A stretch of DNA of 55,905 nucleotides from an uncultured Acetatifactor sp. (GCA_910585615.1 CAJUFO010000024.1:1-55905); one strand, 5' to 3'. Positions 1-7,825 are shown, counted from the stretch's first letter. A program made the numbers and translations. Notes: generated by a model from the sequence alone, not told the origin.

Positions 1-18
1 ATCCTGGCTAAAGTATAG

Positions 19-48
19 CAGGCTTTTGGGGAGATTTCCAAAAGCCTG
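19..48. terminator. Perfect 11-bp hairpin at window edge
   Basis: CAGGCTTTTGG (19-29) pairs perfectly with CCAAAAGCCTG (38-48) across an 8-base loop. It lies downstream of whatever gene precedes the window and upstream of the flavin reductase gene. It is not followed by a clean T-run, so a terminator role is plausible but unproven. A TTGACA hexamer follows at 66-71, but no convincing -10 stands at the right distance. Confidence 0.45.
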
Positions 49-147
49 ATTGAAGGAGGTTTTTGTTGACATTTCCAGCCCTATAAAGTAAGCTATTCTT
101 ATCAAAATTCCTTAAGAACAAAAAGCAGGAAAGAGAGGAGAATAATC

Positions 148-648
148 ATGAACAAAAGCGCATTCCATCAATTATCCTACGGCGTATACGTAGTCAGCAC
201 CTGGGACAAGGGCAGGGCCACCGGCTGCACGGCCAACAGCGCCATGCAGATCACATCGGAGCCCGCCACCATCGCTGTGAGCATCAACCACGACAACTAC
301 ACCAACCAGTGCATCCAGGACACCGGGAAGTTCGCCATCTCCATCCTGGGAGAGAATTCCAGGCCCGGCATCATCGGCACCTTCGGCTTCAAGAGCGGCA
401 GGGACAACAATAAGTTCGACGAGGTGGACTATGGGGTGAAGGGCTTCCTGCCGGTGGTCACCGATGCCTGTGCCTACATCGTCTGCGAGGTAATCGACAA
501 GATGGAGACATCCACCCACACTGTGTTCCTGGGCAAGGTGCTGGACGCGGACATCCTGAAGAAGGACACCCCCATGACCTATGCGTATTACCATAACGTC
601 ATCAAGGGGAGGAGCCCGAAGAACGCGCCTACCTATATAGCGGAGTAA
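148..648 (+). CDS. Flavin reductase-like FMN-binding protein
   Basis: This 166-residue protein matches the flavin reductase-like, FMN-binding split-barrel family. The N-terminal region reads FHQLSYGVYVVST, then TGCTANSAMQITSEP and a VSINHDNYTN stretch, the usual order of the flavin-binding strands. Members reduce free flavin with NAD(P)H or carry bound FMN as the N-terminal part of larger electron-transfer proteins. This copy ends soon after the domain, so it lacks the rubredoxin tail some clostridial relatives have. The start is supported by AGAGAGGAGA about 7 bases upstream. It stands alone, with 156 bases before the next gene. Substrate and partner cannot be told. Family assignment is firm; physiological role is open. 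Confidence 0.85.
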   Translation: MNKSAFHQLSYGVYVVSTWDKGRATGCTANSAMQITSEPATIAVSINHDNYTNQCIQDTGKFAISILGENSRPGIIGTFGFKSGRDNNKFDEVDYGVKGFLPVVTDACAYIVCEVIDKMETSTHTVFLGKVLDADILKKDTPMTYAYYHNVIKGRSPKNAPTYIAE

Positions 649-804
649 AGCAGGGCGGCCTGCTGGCATGGGATGCATGGCAGGGGCGGACACTGTGAAA
701 GGGGATTCCGACACTGCAATAAGGAGGCGCTTTAGGCGGACATCAGACAAAGCCAGGGGAGCGTCACGCGGTAAGGGGCCGCGGGGCAAAATGAGGGGCG
801 GTAC

Positions 805-2136
805 ATGAAGATAAAAATAAAAGAGATGCCTATCGAGAAGGTGCTGGTGCGGCCCATGGGAATCCACCGGAGCCCTGTGAGGCCTACATGGATTTTCAGG
901 CTGCTGCTGAAGCTCCTGTCCATACAAGATCTCCGGGCCACGCATTTCACATACAGGGAAATCGGCATGGAGCGCCTGGGAAAGGGGGAGCCATGCCTGG
1001 TTCTCATGAACCATTCCAGCTTCATCGACCTGAAGATCGCGGCCACCATCCTGTATCCCAGGCCCTTCAACACCGTATGCACCTCCGACGGCTTCGTGGG
1101 CAAGAACTGGCTCCTGCGCGCCATCGGCTGCATCCCTACCAGGAAGTTCGTCACGGACATGGCGCTGGTGCGGGACATGCTGTATGCGGTGAAGGACCTG
1201 AAAAGCTCCGTGCTCCTCTTCCCGGAGGCCAGCTACAGCTTCGACGGCACTGCCACGCCCCTGCCGGACAGCCTGGGGAAATGCCTGAAGATACTGGGTG
1301 TCCCGGTGGTGATGATCCGCACCTACGGGGCCTTCGCCAGAGACCCCCTGTACAACAACCTGAAGCTGCGCAAGGTGGACGTGAGCGCGGATATGGAGTA
1401 TCTGCTGTCTCCGGAGGAGATTCAGGAGAAATCCGCCGGGGAGCTGAACGAAGCGATCCAGGAGAGGTTTGGCTTCGACAATTTCCGCTGGCAGCAGGAG
1501 AACGGAATCCGCATCGCGGAAGACTTCCGGGCGGACTGCCTGAACCGCGTGCTGTACAAATGCCCCCATTGCGGCACGGAAGGGCAGATGCTGGGCCAGG
1601 GCAGCCGGATTTCCTGCGGCAGCTGCGGAAAGGCCTATGAGCTGACGGAGTACGGCTATATGGAGGCGGTGGAGGGGGAGACGGAGTTTGAGCATATCCC
1701 CGACTGGTACCGCTGGGAGCGGGAGAGTGTGCGCAGGGAGCTGGAGCAGGGAAGCTATCTGCTGGACGTGGCTGTGGACATCTGCGTGATGGTGGACACG
1801 AAGAGCGTCTACCGGGTAGGGAAGGGGCGGCTGCGCCACACGGCGGCGGGCTTCCACCTGACGGGCTGCGACGGGAAGCTGGACTATGGGCAGAAGCCGG
1901 GCGCCTCCTACAGCCTGTACGCGGACTATTACTGGTACGAGGTGGGGGACGTGATCTGCATCGGCAATGGGGACCTGCTCTACTACTGCTTCCCCACAGA
2001 GGGCGGGGACGTGGTGGCAAAGACCAGGCTGGCCACGGAGGAGCTCTATAAGATGGGACGGAGAGACGGCGGCAGGCGCGCAGCTGGCAGGCGTGCCAGC
2101 GACAAAATGCTTGACAGAGCCGCCGGGATAGGGTAG
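805..2136 (+). CDS. PlsC-type acyltransferase with C-terminal zinc ribbon
   Basis: Residues about 40-220 form a lysophospholipid acyltransferase (PlsC/LPLAT) domain. The HX4D catalytic motif is in MNHSSFID, and LLFPEASYSFDG corresponds to the FPEG(T/S)RS substrate-binding motif. The family transfers acyl groups to 1-acyl-glycerol-3-phosphate or related acceptors at the membrane. Unusually, a zinc ribbon follows (CPHCG, then CGSCGKAY, near residues 252-276), plus about 160 residues of unassigned C-terminal sequence ending in a basic Arg/Gly tail. A typical PlsC has about 200-250 residues, so this 443-residue protein is a two-part fusion. The acceptor cannot be inferred. A GAGGGG ribosome site stands before the ATG. 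The gene ends inside the promoter proposed for the downstream leader RNA. Confidence 0.8.
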   Translation: MKIKIKEMPIEKVLVRPMGIHRSPVRPTWIFRLLLKLLSIQDLRATHFTYREIGMERLGKGEPCLVLMNHSSFIDLKIAATILYPRPFNTVCTSDGFVGKNWLLRAIGCIPTRKFVTDMALVRDMLYAVKDLKSSVLLFPEASYSFDGTATPLPDSLGKCLKILGVPVVMIRTYGAFARDPLYNNLKLRKVDVSADMEYLLSPEEIQEKSAGELNEAIQERFGFDNFRWQQENGIRIAEDFRADCLNRVLYKCPHCGTEGQMLGQGSRISCGSCGKAYELTEYGYMEAVEGETEFEHIPDWYRWERESVRRELEQGSYLLDVAVDICVMVDTKSVYRVGKGRLRHTAAGFHLTGCDGKLDYGQKPGASYSLYADYYWYEVGDVICIGNGDLLYYCFPTEGGDVVAKTRLATEELYKMGRRDGGRRAAGRRASDKMLDRAAGIG

Positions 2137-2139
2137 ACT
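2111..2139 (+). promoter_or_regulatory. Sigma-A promoter for the mutS2-like leader RNA
   Basis: TTGACA at 2111-2116 and TAGACT at 2134-2139 are separated by exactly 17 bases. The promoter overlaps the 3' end of the acyltransferase gene. Transcription would start near 2147, giving a leader of about 400 bases before the MutS2-like start at 2547. Confidence 0.6.
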
Positions 2140-2222
2140 GGTAAAAGCACCGGGCCCCGGGGCGGATTCGCGCCTGCGGAAGGCTGACGGCCTGTGAGGA
2201 TAAAAAAGAAAGGGAGGACTTT

Positions 2223-2258
2223 ATGCGAAGCATTGTGATGGAGGATTCTGCAAAATAA
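2223..2258 (+). CDS. Candidate 11-residue leader peptide
   Basis: An ATG at 2223 follows AGGGAGGA with ideal spacing and opens a reading frame of 11 codons (MRSIVMEDSAK) ending in TAA. Codons 2-5 are themselves part of a long-range stem with 2331-2343, so folding would affect initiation. The position is typical of an attenuation leader: after a promoter, before several hairpins and an intrinsic terminator, and upstream of a MutS2-like gene. There is no homology evidence because the peptide is too short. It could instead be a remnant or a chance frame, but the ribosome site is better than that of many genes in the window. Confidence 0.45.
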   Translation: MRSIVMEDSAK

Positions 2259-2415
2259 ATATTGCAGAGAGTAGCCGCCTGTGGATTCCACAGGTCTGCT
2301 CAACATGCCGGCGATGCAGCCGGCGGCCGTACAATGTGCTTCGTATAGAGACTTTTTCCCGTGTTGTCATAGGTGGGATGCTGATTTGGGCTCTTTCTTA
2401 GAGCGATGGGCATCC
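2226..2415 (+). ncRNA. Structured leader upstream of mutS2-like gene
   Basis: Several stems are directly visible. CGAAGCATTGT (2226-2236) pairs with ACAATGTGCTTCG (2331-2343) with a two-base bulge. Inside it lie CCTGTGGATTCCACAGG (2278-2294) and GCCGGC-GATGCA-GCCGGC (2307-2324). Downstream, GGATGC (2376-2381) pairs with GCATCC (2410-2415) around an inner GCTCT/AGAGC hairpin (2390-2404). This matches no RNA family I can name with confidence. Attenuator, riboswitch or a small RNA ending at the 2446-2476 terminator are all possible. Confidence 0.5.
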
Positions 2416-2445
2416 GGCTTTGGAAAGAGAATGATTTTGACTTAG

Positions 2446-2476
2446 AGAGCATATCTGTATAGGTGTGCTCTTTTTT
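2446..2476 (+). terminator. Intrinsic terminator before mutS2-like gene
   Basis: AGAGCATAT (2446-2454) pairs with GTGTGCTCT (2463-2471), nine pairs including two G-U, followed directly by a T-run to 2476. It lies 70 bases upstream of the MutS2-like start on the same strand, so it must be bypassed for expression from the upstream promoter. Confidence 0.7.
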
Positions 2477-2546
2477 GATGCACAGTCTTGTACGGAAAAG
2501 GGGAAACATAAAAACCATTAACTGTGAAAATGAAAGAGGAGAGGTC

Positions 2547-4679
2547 ATGAGAAAGACAGAGGAAATCCTGGAATTCGACAAAATAAAGGAAAAATGGGCG
2601 CAGCTTGCCCTGACGGAGCAGGCAAGGCAGAGAATCATGGAGCAGGAGCCCTGCCTGTCGGAGACGGAGCTCGCCCTGCGCCAGCGGGAGACCACGGAGG
2701 CCAGGACGCTGCTGGAAAAGGAGGGGACGCCGCCGTTGGTGTCCATGGAGGGCATCGGGACGCTCCTGGCCGTGGCGAGCCGGGGCGACTGCCTGACGGC
2801 AGCCCAGCTGGAGCAGATAGAGAGCGCCCTGACGGCGGTGAAGCGGCTGAAGGACTACCTGAACAGAGGCAAGGCCCTGGAGCTGTCCCTGCCCTACTAT
2901 GAGGAGAACCTGGACGGACTGGCGGATCTTCGGGAGGCCATCCATGTCCAGATCCGCAGCGGCCAGGTGGACGATTATGCCTCCAAGCTGCTGCATGGCA
3001 TCCGCGCCGACATCCAGCGGACAAAGGAGCGGATGAAGGAGAAGGCCGACGGAATCATGAAGAGCCATAAGGAGTGCATGTCCGACAGCTACAGCACCTT
3101 CCGGAACGGCCGCCTGTGCGTGCCGGTGAAGAAGGAGTATAAATTCCGGATATCCGGAAGCGTCATCGACAAATCCGCCACAGGCAGCACCCTGTTCATA
3201 GAGCCTGCCGCAGTGGCGAAGCACAGCGAGGAGCTCTCGCTCCTTATGATAGACGAGGAGAATGAGGAGCGCCGGATCCTCTACACCCTCACCGCCCAGG
3301 TGGCGGAGAGCGGGGAGGCCATGGCACAGAACCTGCGGACCATGGAGAAGCTGGACTTCATCTTTTCAAAGGGGAAGCTGAGCATGGAGCTCCACGGAAC
3401 CCGGCCCCGGATTAACACCGGACGGCGCATCCTGCTGAAGGAGGCCCGCCATCCCCTGATGGACAGGGACAACTGCGTCCCCCAGGATTTCCGCATAGGA
3501 GATGATTATAGAGGGATAGTCATAACGGGGCCCAATACCGGCGGGAAGACCGTGGCCATCAAGACCGTGGCCCTGAACTGTATGATGGCCCAGTGCGGCC
3601 TCCATGTGAGCTGCCGGGAGGCGGATGTCTGCATGAACAGCGATTTCCTGTGCGACATCGGGGACGGCCAGAATCTGTCGGAGAACCTGTCCACCTTTTC
3701 CGCCCATATCACCAATGTGCTGGACATCCTGAGAGAGGTGGGGCCGGAGAGCCTGGTGGTCATGGACGAGCTGGGCTCAGGCACGGATCCTGCGGAGGGG
3801 ATGGGCATCGCCGTGGCCATCATGGAGGAGCTGAAAAAGAGCGGCTGCCTGTTCCTGGTGACCACCCATTACCCGGAGGTGAAGGAGTACGCCGCAGCGG
3901 CGGAGGGGCTGATAAACGCCAGGATGACATTCGACCGGGAGAGCCTGCAGCCCACTTACCAGATGGTGATCGGGGAGGCGGGGGAAAGCTGTGCCTTCTA
4001 CATCGCGGCCAGGCTGGGCATGCCGGGGCACATGCTCCGGACAGCGGCCCGGACGGCCTATGGGGCGGCGTCCTTCGCAGGGGGCGCGGGAAGGCCGGAC
4101 AGTGGGACGACCGGAGCGGAAAAGGGGACTGGCGGGGAAAGGAGAGCCGGAGCGGAAAAGGGAGCTGCCGGGGAAAGGGCCGCCAGAGCGGAGAAGGAAT
4201 CCGACAGGAAAAGGATATCCAAGGGATTGGTTTCGGAGGCCCGTGGAGAGGATGGCGGACAGGAGCCCGGCAGGGGACAGGAGGAATGGGAGCGGCACCT
4301 GCCAAAGACAGAGCAGATGGAACATGCCGGACAGCAGCCGGAGAAGGCATCCCGGCCTAAAATCCAGAAAAAGAAGGAGCCCTCCCACAGGAAGGACTTA
4401 TCGGCGAAATTCCGCCTGGGGGACAGCGTCATGCTGTACCCGGACAAGAAGATCGGCATCGTCTGCGAGCCGGTGAACGAGAAGGGCGTGCTGCGGATCC
4501 AGCTTCCGGACAAAAAGATATGGATCAACCACAAGCGGGTGAAGCTGCATGTGGCGGCGGAGGAGCTGTATCCGGAGGGGTATGACTTTTCCATCGTCTT
4601 CGACACTGTGGAGAATCGCAAGCTCCGACATCAGATGGAACGGAAATTTGTGGAGGAGGGCATGGTTTTGGAGGAGTGA
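2547..4679 (+). CDS. MutS2-like ATPase without Smr domain
   Basis: This 710-residue MutS-family ATPase starts at the ATG after AGAGGAGAGGTC; in-frame codons further upstream belong to the leader region. Residues about 1-310 are the MutS core/lever helices. The ATPase follows, with Walker A GPNTGGKT at 328-335 and Walker B VVMDELGSGTDP at about 402-413. The arrangement resembles MutS2 (RqcU), which binds DNA junctions or collided ribosomes. About residues 515-610 are a low-complexity Gly/Glu/Lys/Arg linker. A short beta-rich segment resembling the KOW-like region of MutS2 follows. The C-terminus ends where MutS2 would carry an Smr nuclease domain, which is absent. It stands alone and is convergent with tadA. 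Regulation by the structured leader is likely. Confidence 0.85.
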   Translation: MRKTEEILEFDKIKEKWAQLALTEQARQRIMEQEPCLSETELALRQRETTEARTLLEKEGTPPLVSMEGIGTLLAVASRGDCLTAAQLEQIESALTAVKRLKDYLNRGKALELSLPYYEENLDGLADLREAIHVQIRSGQVDDYASKLLHGIRADIQRTKERMKEKADGIMKSHKECMSDSYSTFRNGRLCVPVKKEYKFRISGSVIDKSATGSTLFIEPAAVAKHSEELSLLMIDEENEERRILYTLTAQVAESGEAMAQNLRTMEKLDFIFSKGKLSMELHGTRPRINTGRRILLKEARHPLMDRDNCVPQDFRIGDDYRGIVITGPNTGGKTVAIKTVALNCMMAQCGLHVSCREADVCMNSDFLCDIGDGQNLSENLSTFSAHITNVLDILREVGPESLVVMDELGSGTDPAEGMGIAVAIMEELKKSGCLFLVTTHYPEVKEYAAAAEGLINARMTFDRESLQPTYQMVIGEAGESCAFYIAARLGMPGHMLRTAARTAYGAASFAGGAGRPDSGTTGAEKGTGGERRAGAEKGAAGERAARAEKESDRKRISKGLVSEARGEDGGQEPGRGQEEWERHLPKTEQMEHAGQQPEKASRPKIQKKKEPSHRKDLSAKFRLGDSVMLYPDKKIGIVCEPVNEKGVLRIQLPDKKIWINHKRVKLHVAAEELYPEGYDFSIVFDTVENRKLRHQMERKFVEEGMVLEE

Positions 4680-4702
4680 GGCTGGCTTCAAGTCGGGCAA
4701 TG

Positions 4703-4753
4703 CCGGAACAGTCCGGGCTCCTTCCCGTCTGGGGCAGTGCCGGAACAGTCCGG
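4703..4753. repeat. Tandem hairpin repeat between convergent genes
   Basis: CCGGAACAGTCCGG occurs twice, at 4703-4716 and 4740-4753, 37 bases apart. Each copy is a small hairpin (CCGGA/TCCGG, ACAG loop), and the flanking bases (TG before, GG(C/T)TCC after) are also shared, so a roughly 37-base unit is duplicated. It lies between the ends of the MutS2-like gene and tadA and may help terminate both. Confidence 0.6.
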
Positions 4754-4773
4754 GTTCCCTCCAGGCCCGGCCG

Positions 4774-5319
4774 TTACGAATCAGCCTGGGGCATTTTCTG
4801 CGCAGGCGCCGCCGCTTCCAGGCTTTGGCGGCGCCGCTCCTTTTCCGCCTTATTCCGCTCCCGGAGATCCGCGAAGAAGGCCTTCAGCATGGTGCTGCAC
4901 TCCTGCTCCAGCACGCCCCTGGTGACGGCGGCCTGGTGGTTGAACTGGGGCATCTCCAGGATGTTCAGGATGGAGCCCCCGCAGCCCGCCTTTGGGTTCA
5001 TGCAGCCCATGACCACCTCGGGGATCCGGGCCTGTATGATGGCTCCGGCGCACATCTGGCAGGGCTCTAATGTGATGTAGATGGTGCATTCCTCCAGCCG
5101 CCAGTCCCCGATGGATTTGCTGGCCTTGCGGATGGCGGTGATCTCCGCGTGGGAGAGGGTGTTTTTGTCCGTGTTGCGGCGATTATACCCCCGCCCGATG
5201 ATTCTGCCCTCATGGACGATGACGCAGCCGATGGGCACCTCCCCCAGGGCCAGGGCCTTTTTCGCCTGTCGCAGGGCCTCCTTCATATATTTTTCATGGA
5301 TGCTCGTCACTGCTGCCAT
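4774..5319 (-). CDS. tadA: tRNA-specific adenosine deaminase TadA
   Basis: This 181-residue zinc deaminase converts adenosine 34 of tRNA-Arg(ACG) to inosine. The first zinc ligand and catalytic Glu are in SHAEITAI, and the Cys pair is in TLEPCQMCAGAI, the cytidine/deoxycytidylate deaminase fold signature. PIGCVIVHEGRIIGRGYN is the conserved N-terminal strand pattern of TadA. The start (MAAVTSIHEKYM) is chosen because AGGGAGGATAT precedes it; a longer open frame upstream has no ribosome site and overlaps the sulfatase gene. The C-terminal 30 residues are charged and Ala-rich and extend beyond the usual end of the domain. Confidence 0.93.
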   Translation of the reverse strand: MAAVTSIHEKYMKEALRQAKKALALGEVPIGCVIVHEGRIIGRGYNRRNTDKNTLSHAEITAIRKASKSIGDWRLEECTIYITLEPCQMCAGAIIQARIPEVVMGCMNPKAGCGGSILNILEMPQFNHQAAVTRGVLEQECSTMLKAFFADLRERNKAEKERRRQSLEAAAPAQKMPQADS

Positions 5320-5414
5320 ATATCCTCCCTGGCCATGGCGCACCAGTCGGCTCGGCCTGGCCGATACGCCTTTTTTGAAGATTTGAAAAACGGAAGCGGG
5401 ACCGCTGCCAGGCC

Positions 5415-6908
5415 CTACTTGCGCCTGACAGCCTCCTCCATGGGCAGACCTGTAGCGTAATCCAGCTGTCTGGGCTCGTACTCCTCGTTTTCCCGCTGCC
5501 TGGTATAGCCCGTGTAGCTCCAGGTGGGGGCTTCCACGTCCTTCCGCCAGGGCCGCAGCTCCCACTGGTATCCCCGGAAGGGGTCCCTGGTGGCGTTCAT
5601 CCATTCCAGGAGCAGCTTGTGCAGACGGACCTTTTCCCGGTCGTAGGCTTCGTCCCCGATTAGGTTCTTCATCTCCCAGGGGTCGGCGTCCATATCATAA
5701 AATTCGTCCACAGGATCCAGGAGGTGCACCGCCAGCTTGTAGCGCCCGTCATAGATGGCCCGCATCATCTGTAGCCCGCCGAAGCCGTCATGGTCGATTT
5801 CATAGCGGGTAAATTCCGTAATGACATAATCGTTCGTCCGGATTTCCGGATCGTACACCTCCTGCAGCAGGCTTTTGCCCTCAAAGCATCTGGGGATGGG
5901 CAGGCCCATGTATTCCAGGATCATGGCCGGGAGGTTGATATGGCTCACCGGATGCCCATCCACCACGCCTTGGGGCACGCCGGGGCCCGCGATCAGCAGG
6001 GGGATCCGGGCAATCTCATTATACATGACAGGCCCCTTGGAATGCAGGCAGTGGCTCTCCAGGCCGTCGCCGTGATCCGAGGTGTAGATGACCATGGCCT
6101 CGGGGGCGTAGGCCCTGACGCAGTCCAGCACCCGGCCCAGCTCCGCGTCCGCGAAGGCGTTGCAGCCCAGGAACCTGGGGGCCTTAATCTTTACCGCGTC
6201 CCGGTCGGTCTCCCGGTTCTTCCCGGCCCAGCATTTCTGATACTGCGGCTTCCCCTCCAGGGTGTCCCACACATTGGGGGCCTTGGGGAATTCGTAGTCC
6301 GCGAACATGGAGGCGTAGGGCTCTGGGCACAGGCCCGGGTCGTGGGGCTCGTCCAGGGACACCGTCAGGAAGAAGTCCTCCGTCCCGTGCCTGTGTAGGA
6401 AGTCCAGGGCCCGGTTGACGCAGCGGTGGCCGAAGGTAAAGTCAGCGGAGATGCCTTTGGCGCTTGTGGCGCTGTCCCGGGAGGCGAGCCGCTCTTCCTC
6501 CGTCAGCTCCTCCAGGTAGCAGCGCATGTCGTACCAGTAATCCGGATCCCAGCCCTCCGGGCAGGTGCCCAGGCCGAAGTAGTCGCCGCCGTCCAGATGC
6601 CATTTCCCGATGTAGGCCGTGCGCAGCCCCGCGTCGGCGAGCCGCTGGCCGATGGTCTTTACGTTGGCCCCCAGGGGCACGCAGTTCGTGAAGCTTCCGT
6701 TGGAATGGGGGTATATGCCGGTGAACAGCGCCGAGCGGGCAGGGCCGCAGACCGGCTGGCAGGTATAGGCGTTCTGGTAGCGAATCCCTCTTTCGGCCAG
6801 GCTATCCAGGTTCGGCGTGTGCATATCCGGATTTCCGTAACATCCCACCATATCCTGGCGGGTGGAATCCGTCATCAATAGGACGATCTGTCTTCGGGAA
6901 CGGTTCAT
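5415..6908 (-). CDS. Cys-type sulfatase (family S1), cytosolic
   Basis: A 497-residue S1 sulfatase. N-terminal metal ligands are in LLMTDSTRQDMVGCYG, and the C-x-P-x-R formylglycine motif appears as CGPARSALFTG near residue 54. IYTSDHGDGLESH provides the later metal-binding Asp-His pair. Formylglycine must be installed by an anaerobic sulfatase-maturing enzyme, which is not in this window. There is no signal peptide, so the enzyme should be cytosolic. It has its own promoter and the ribosome site CAGGAGGGCC. It is divergent from the rhamnosidase-like fragment and separated by rhaM from the other three sulfatases, which it probably complements. Exact sulfate position and sugar cannot be read from sequence. 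Confidence 0.88.
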   Translation of the reverse strand: MNRSRRQIVLLMTDSTRQDMVGCYGNPDMHTPNLDSLAERGIRYQNAYTCQPVCGPARSALFTGIYPHSNGSFTNCVPLGANVKTIGQRLADAGLRTAYIGKWHLDGGDYFGLGTCPEGWDPDYWYDMRCYLEELTEEERLASRDSATSAKGISADFTFGHRCVNRALDFLHRHGTEDFFLTVSLDEPHDPGLCPEPYASMFADYEFPKAPNVWDTLEGKPQYQKCWAGKNRETDRDAVKIKAPRFLGCNAFADAELGRVLDCVRAYAPEAMVIYTSDHGDGLESHCLHSKGPVMYNEIARIPLLIAGPGVPQGVVDGHPVSHINLPAMILEYMGLPIPRCFEGKSLLQEVYDPEIRTNDYVITEFTRYEIDHDGFGGLQMMRAIYDGRYKLAVHLLDPVDEFYDMDADPWEMKNLIGDEAYDREKVRLHKLLLEWMNATRDPFRGYQWELRPWRKDVEAPTWSYTGYTRQRENEEYEPRQLDYATGLPMEEAVRRK

Positions 6909-6955
6909 TGTGTGGCCCTCCTGTTCTCTGGACGTGCATTAGATTTCGTATGTCC

Positions 6956-6984
6956 ATTATAGCATCCGACAGGGATTTTTGCAA
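6956..6984 (-). promoter_or_regulatory. Promoter of first sulfatase gene
   Basis: On the minus strand TTGCAA (6979-6984) and TATAAT (6956-6961) are separated by 17 bases, 47 bases upstream of the sulfatase start at 6908. Confidence 0.65.
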
Positions 6985-7030
6985 AAGAATCTGTGAGGCC
7001 AACGGACTTTGCGGAAAACGGTAAAAAGAG

Positions 7031-7059
7031 TTGACTTTCTCCGGAATAAGAGATAATAA
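7031..7059 (+). promoter_or_regulatory. Promoter of rhamnosidase fragment / rhaM
   Basis: TTGACT (7031-7036) and TAATAA (7054-7059) with a 17-base spacer; GATAAT at 7052 is an alternative -10. It would drive the truncated glycosidase gene and then rhaM. Confidence 0.5.
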
Positions 7060-7117
7060 TAGAATCAAGAGGCAAGTTCACGGCCGCGGGAGTTCCGCGG
7101 AGGGAAAGGGAGAGGAC

Positions 7118-7477
7118 ATGGGACAGACGAAGAATTCGCTTTACCCGCTGTTCTGGCAGCACGGGGAGAAGGAAGAGGAGCTCAGAGAGGAAATCGGGAA
7201 AATGCAGGAGGGCGGCATCGGCGGGTTCATCGTGGAATCCCGCCCCCACCCGGATTACTTAAGCTACGGCTGGTGGCGGGATCTGGAGGTGATTCTGTCC
7301 GAGGCGGAGAGGCGGCAGATGGAGGTCTGGATCTTCGACGACGGGGCATACCCCAGCGGCCTGGGGGGAGGCAAGGTGAAGGCGCTCTACCCGGAGGCCT
7401 GCAAGCGCTATATCGCCAAACGCCAGATAGACGCCCAGGGGCCGCTTCCGGGCTCCGGTATACCAATATGTACCTGA
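7118..7477 (+). pseudogene. Truncated rhamnosidase-like glycosidase (N-terminal remnant)
   Basis: This 119-codon frame begins with a normal ribosome site (GGGAGAGGAC) and an N-terminus typical of large (often about 700-1000 residues) GH106-like alpha-L-rhamnosidase/GH2-related enzymes. It reads PLFWQHGE, then GGIGGFIVESRPHPDYL, GWWRDLEVIL and VWIFDDGAYPSGLGGGKV. The similarity stops near PLPGSG (about 7455), and the frame closes within a few codons, 36 bases before rhaM. Everything carrying the catalytic region is missing, so it is a 3' truncation, apparently an internal deletion that left rhaM attached to the original promoter. The neighbouring rhamnose mutarotase supports a rhamnose-releasing ancestor. 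The exact glycoside hydrolase family is uncertain. Confidence 0.65.
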
Positions 7478-7513
7478 TATTTGAATAAGATAAAGAAAAA
7501 GGAGGACGACACT

Positions 7514-7825
7514 ATGATCAAAGGATTCAAGATGAAGCTGTACCCCGGCCAGGAGGCGGAGTACGAGAAGAGGCACAATGAGCTCTGGCCAGAGATGCAG
7601 GACATGATTCACGAGCACGGCGGAAAGAACTACACCATCTTCCTGGACAGGGAGACTTTGACCCTCTTCGGCTACATAGAGATCGAGGACGAGGCGCTTT
7701 GGGCCAAGGGGGCGGACACCGCCATCAACCGCAAATGGTGGGACTTCATGGCGGACATCATGGAGACCAACCCGGACAACAGCCCGGTGAGCATCGACCT
7801 GCAGAATGTGTTCCATCTGGATTAA
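7514..7825 (+). CDS. rhaM: L-rhamnose mutarotase
   Basis: At 103 residues it has the usual length of the RhaM/RhaU family, which interconverts alpha and beta anomers of L-rhamnose before isomerisation. Conserved features visible are KGFKMKLYPGQEAEYEKRHNELWPEM at the N-terminus, YTIFLDRETLTLFGYIE in the middle and KWWDFMADIMETNPD near the end. The start is the ATG at 7514, after AAGGAGGACGACACT; an in-frame upstream codon lies before this site and is rejected. It is in the same transcription unit as the broken glycosidase. No other rhamnose genes (rhaA, rhaB, rhaD) are in the window, so the pathway must lie elsewhere or the gene is an orphan. Confidence 0.9.
   Translation: MIKGFKMKLYPGQEAEYEKRHNELWPEMQDMIHEHGGKNYTIFLDRETLTLFGYIEIEDEALWAKGADTAINRKWWDFMADIMETNPDNSPVSIDLQNVFHLD

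Noticed and set aside
172..1857. 561-residue minus-strand frame over the flavin reductase and acyltransferase genes
   Set aside because: Arg/His/Gln/Pro-rich shadow of GC-rich genes on the plus strand; no ribosome site or domain.
1151..2233. 360-residue minus-strand frame
   Set aside because: Ser/Pro/Arg-rich composition typical of an antisense frame; overlaps a convincing gene.
2223..2476. Retron-like msr/msd RNA
   Set aside because: No reverse transcriptase nearby, and the pairing pattern with a trailing terminator fits an attenuator better.
7056..7066. ATAATAGAATC at the rhaM-side promoter as a third operator of the shared palindrome
   Set aside because: Only one arm is present and it overlaps an ordinary AT-rich -10 region; no inverted partner within reach.
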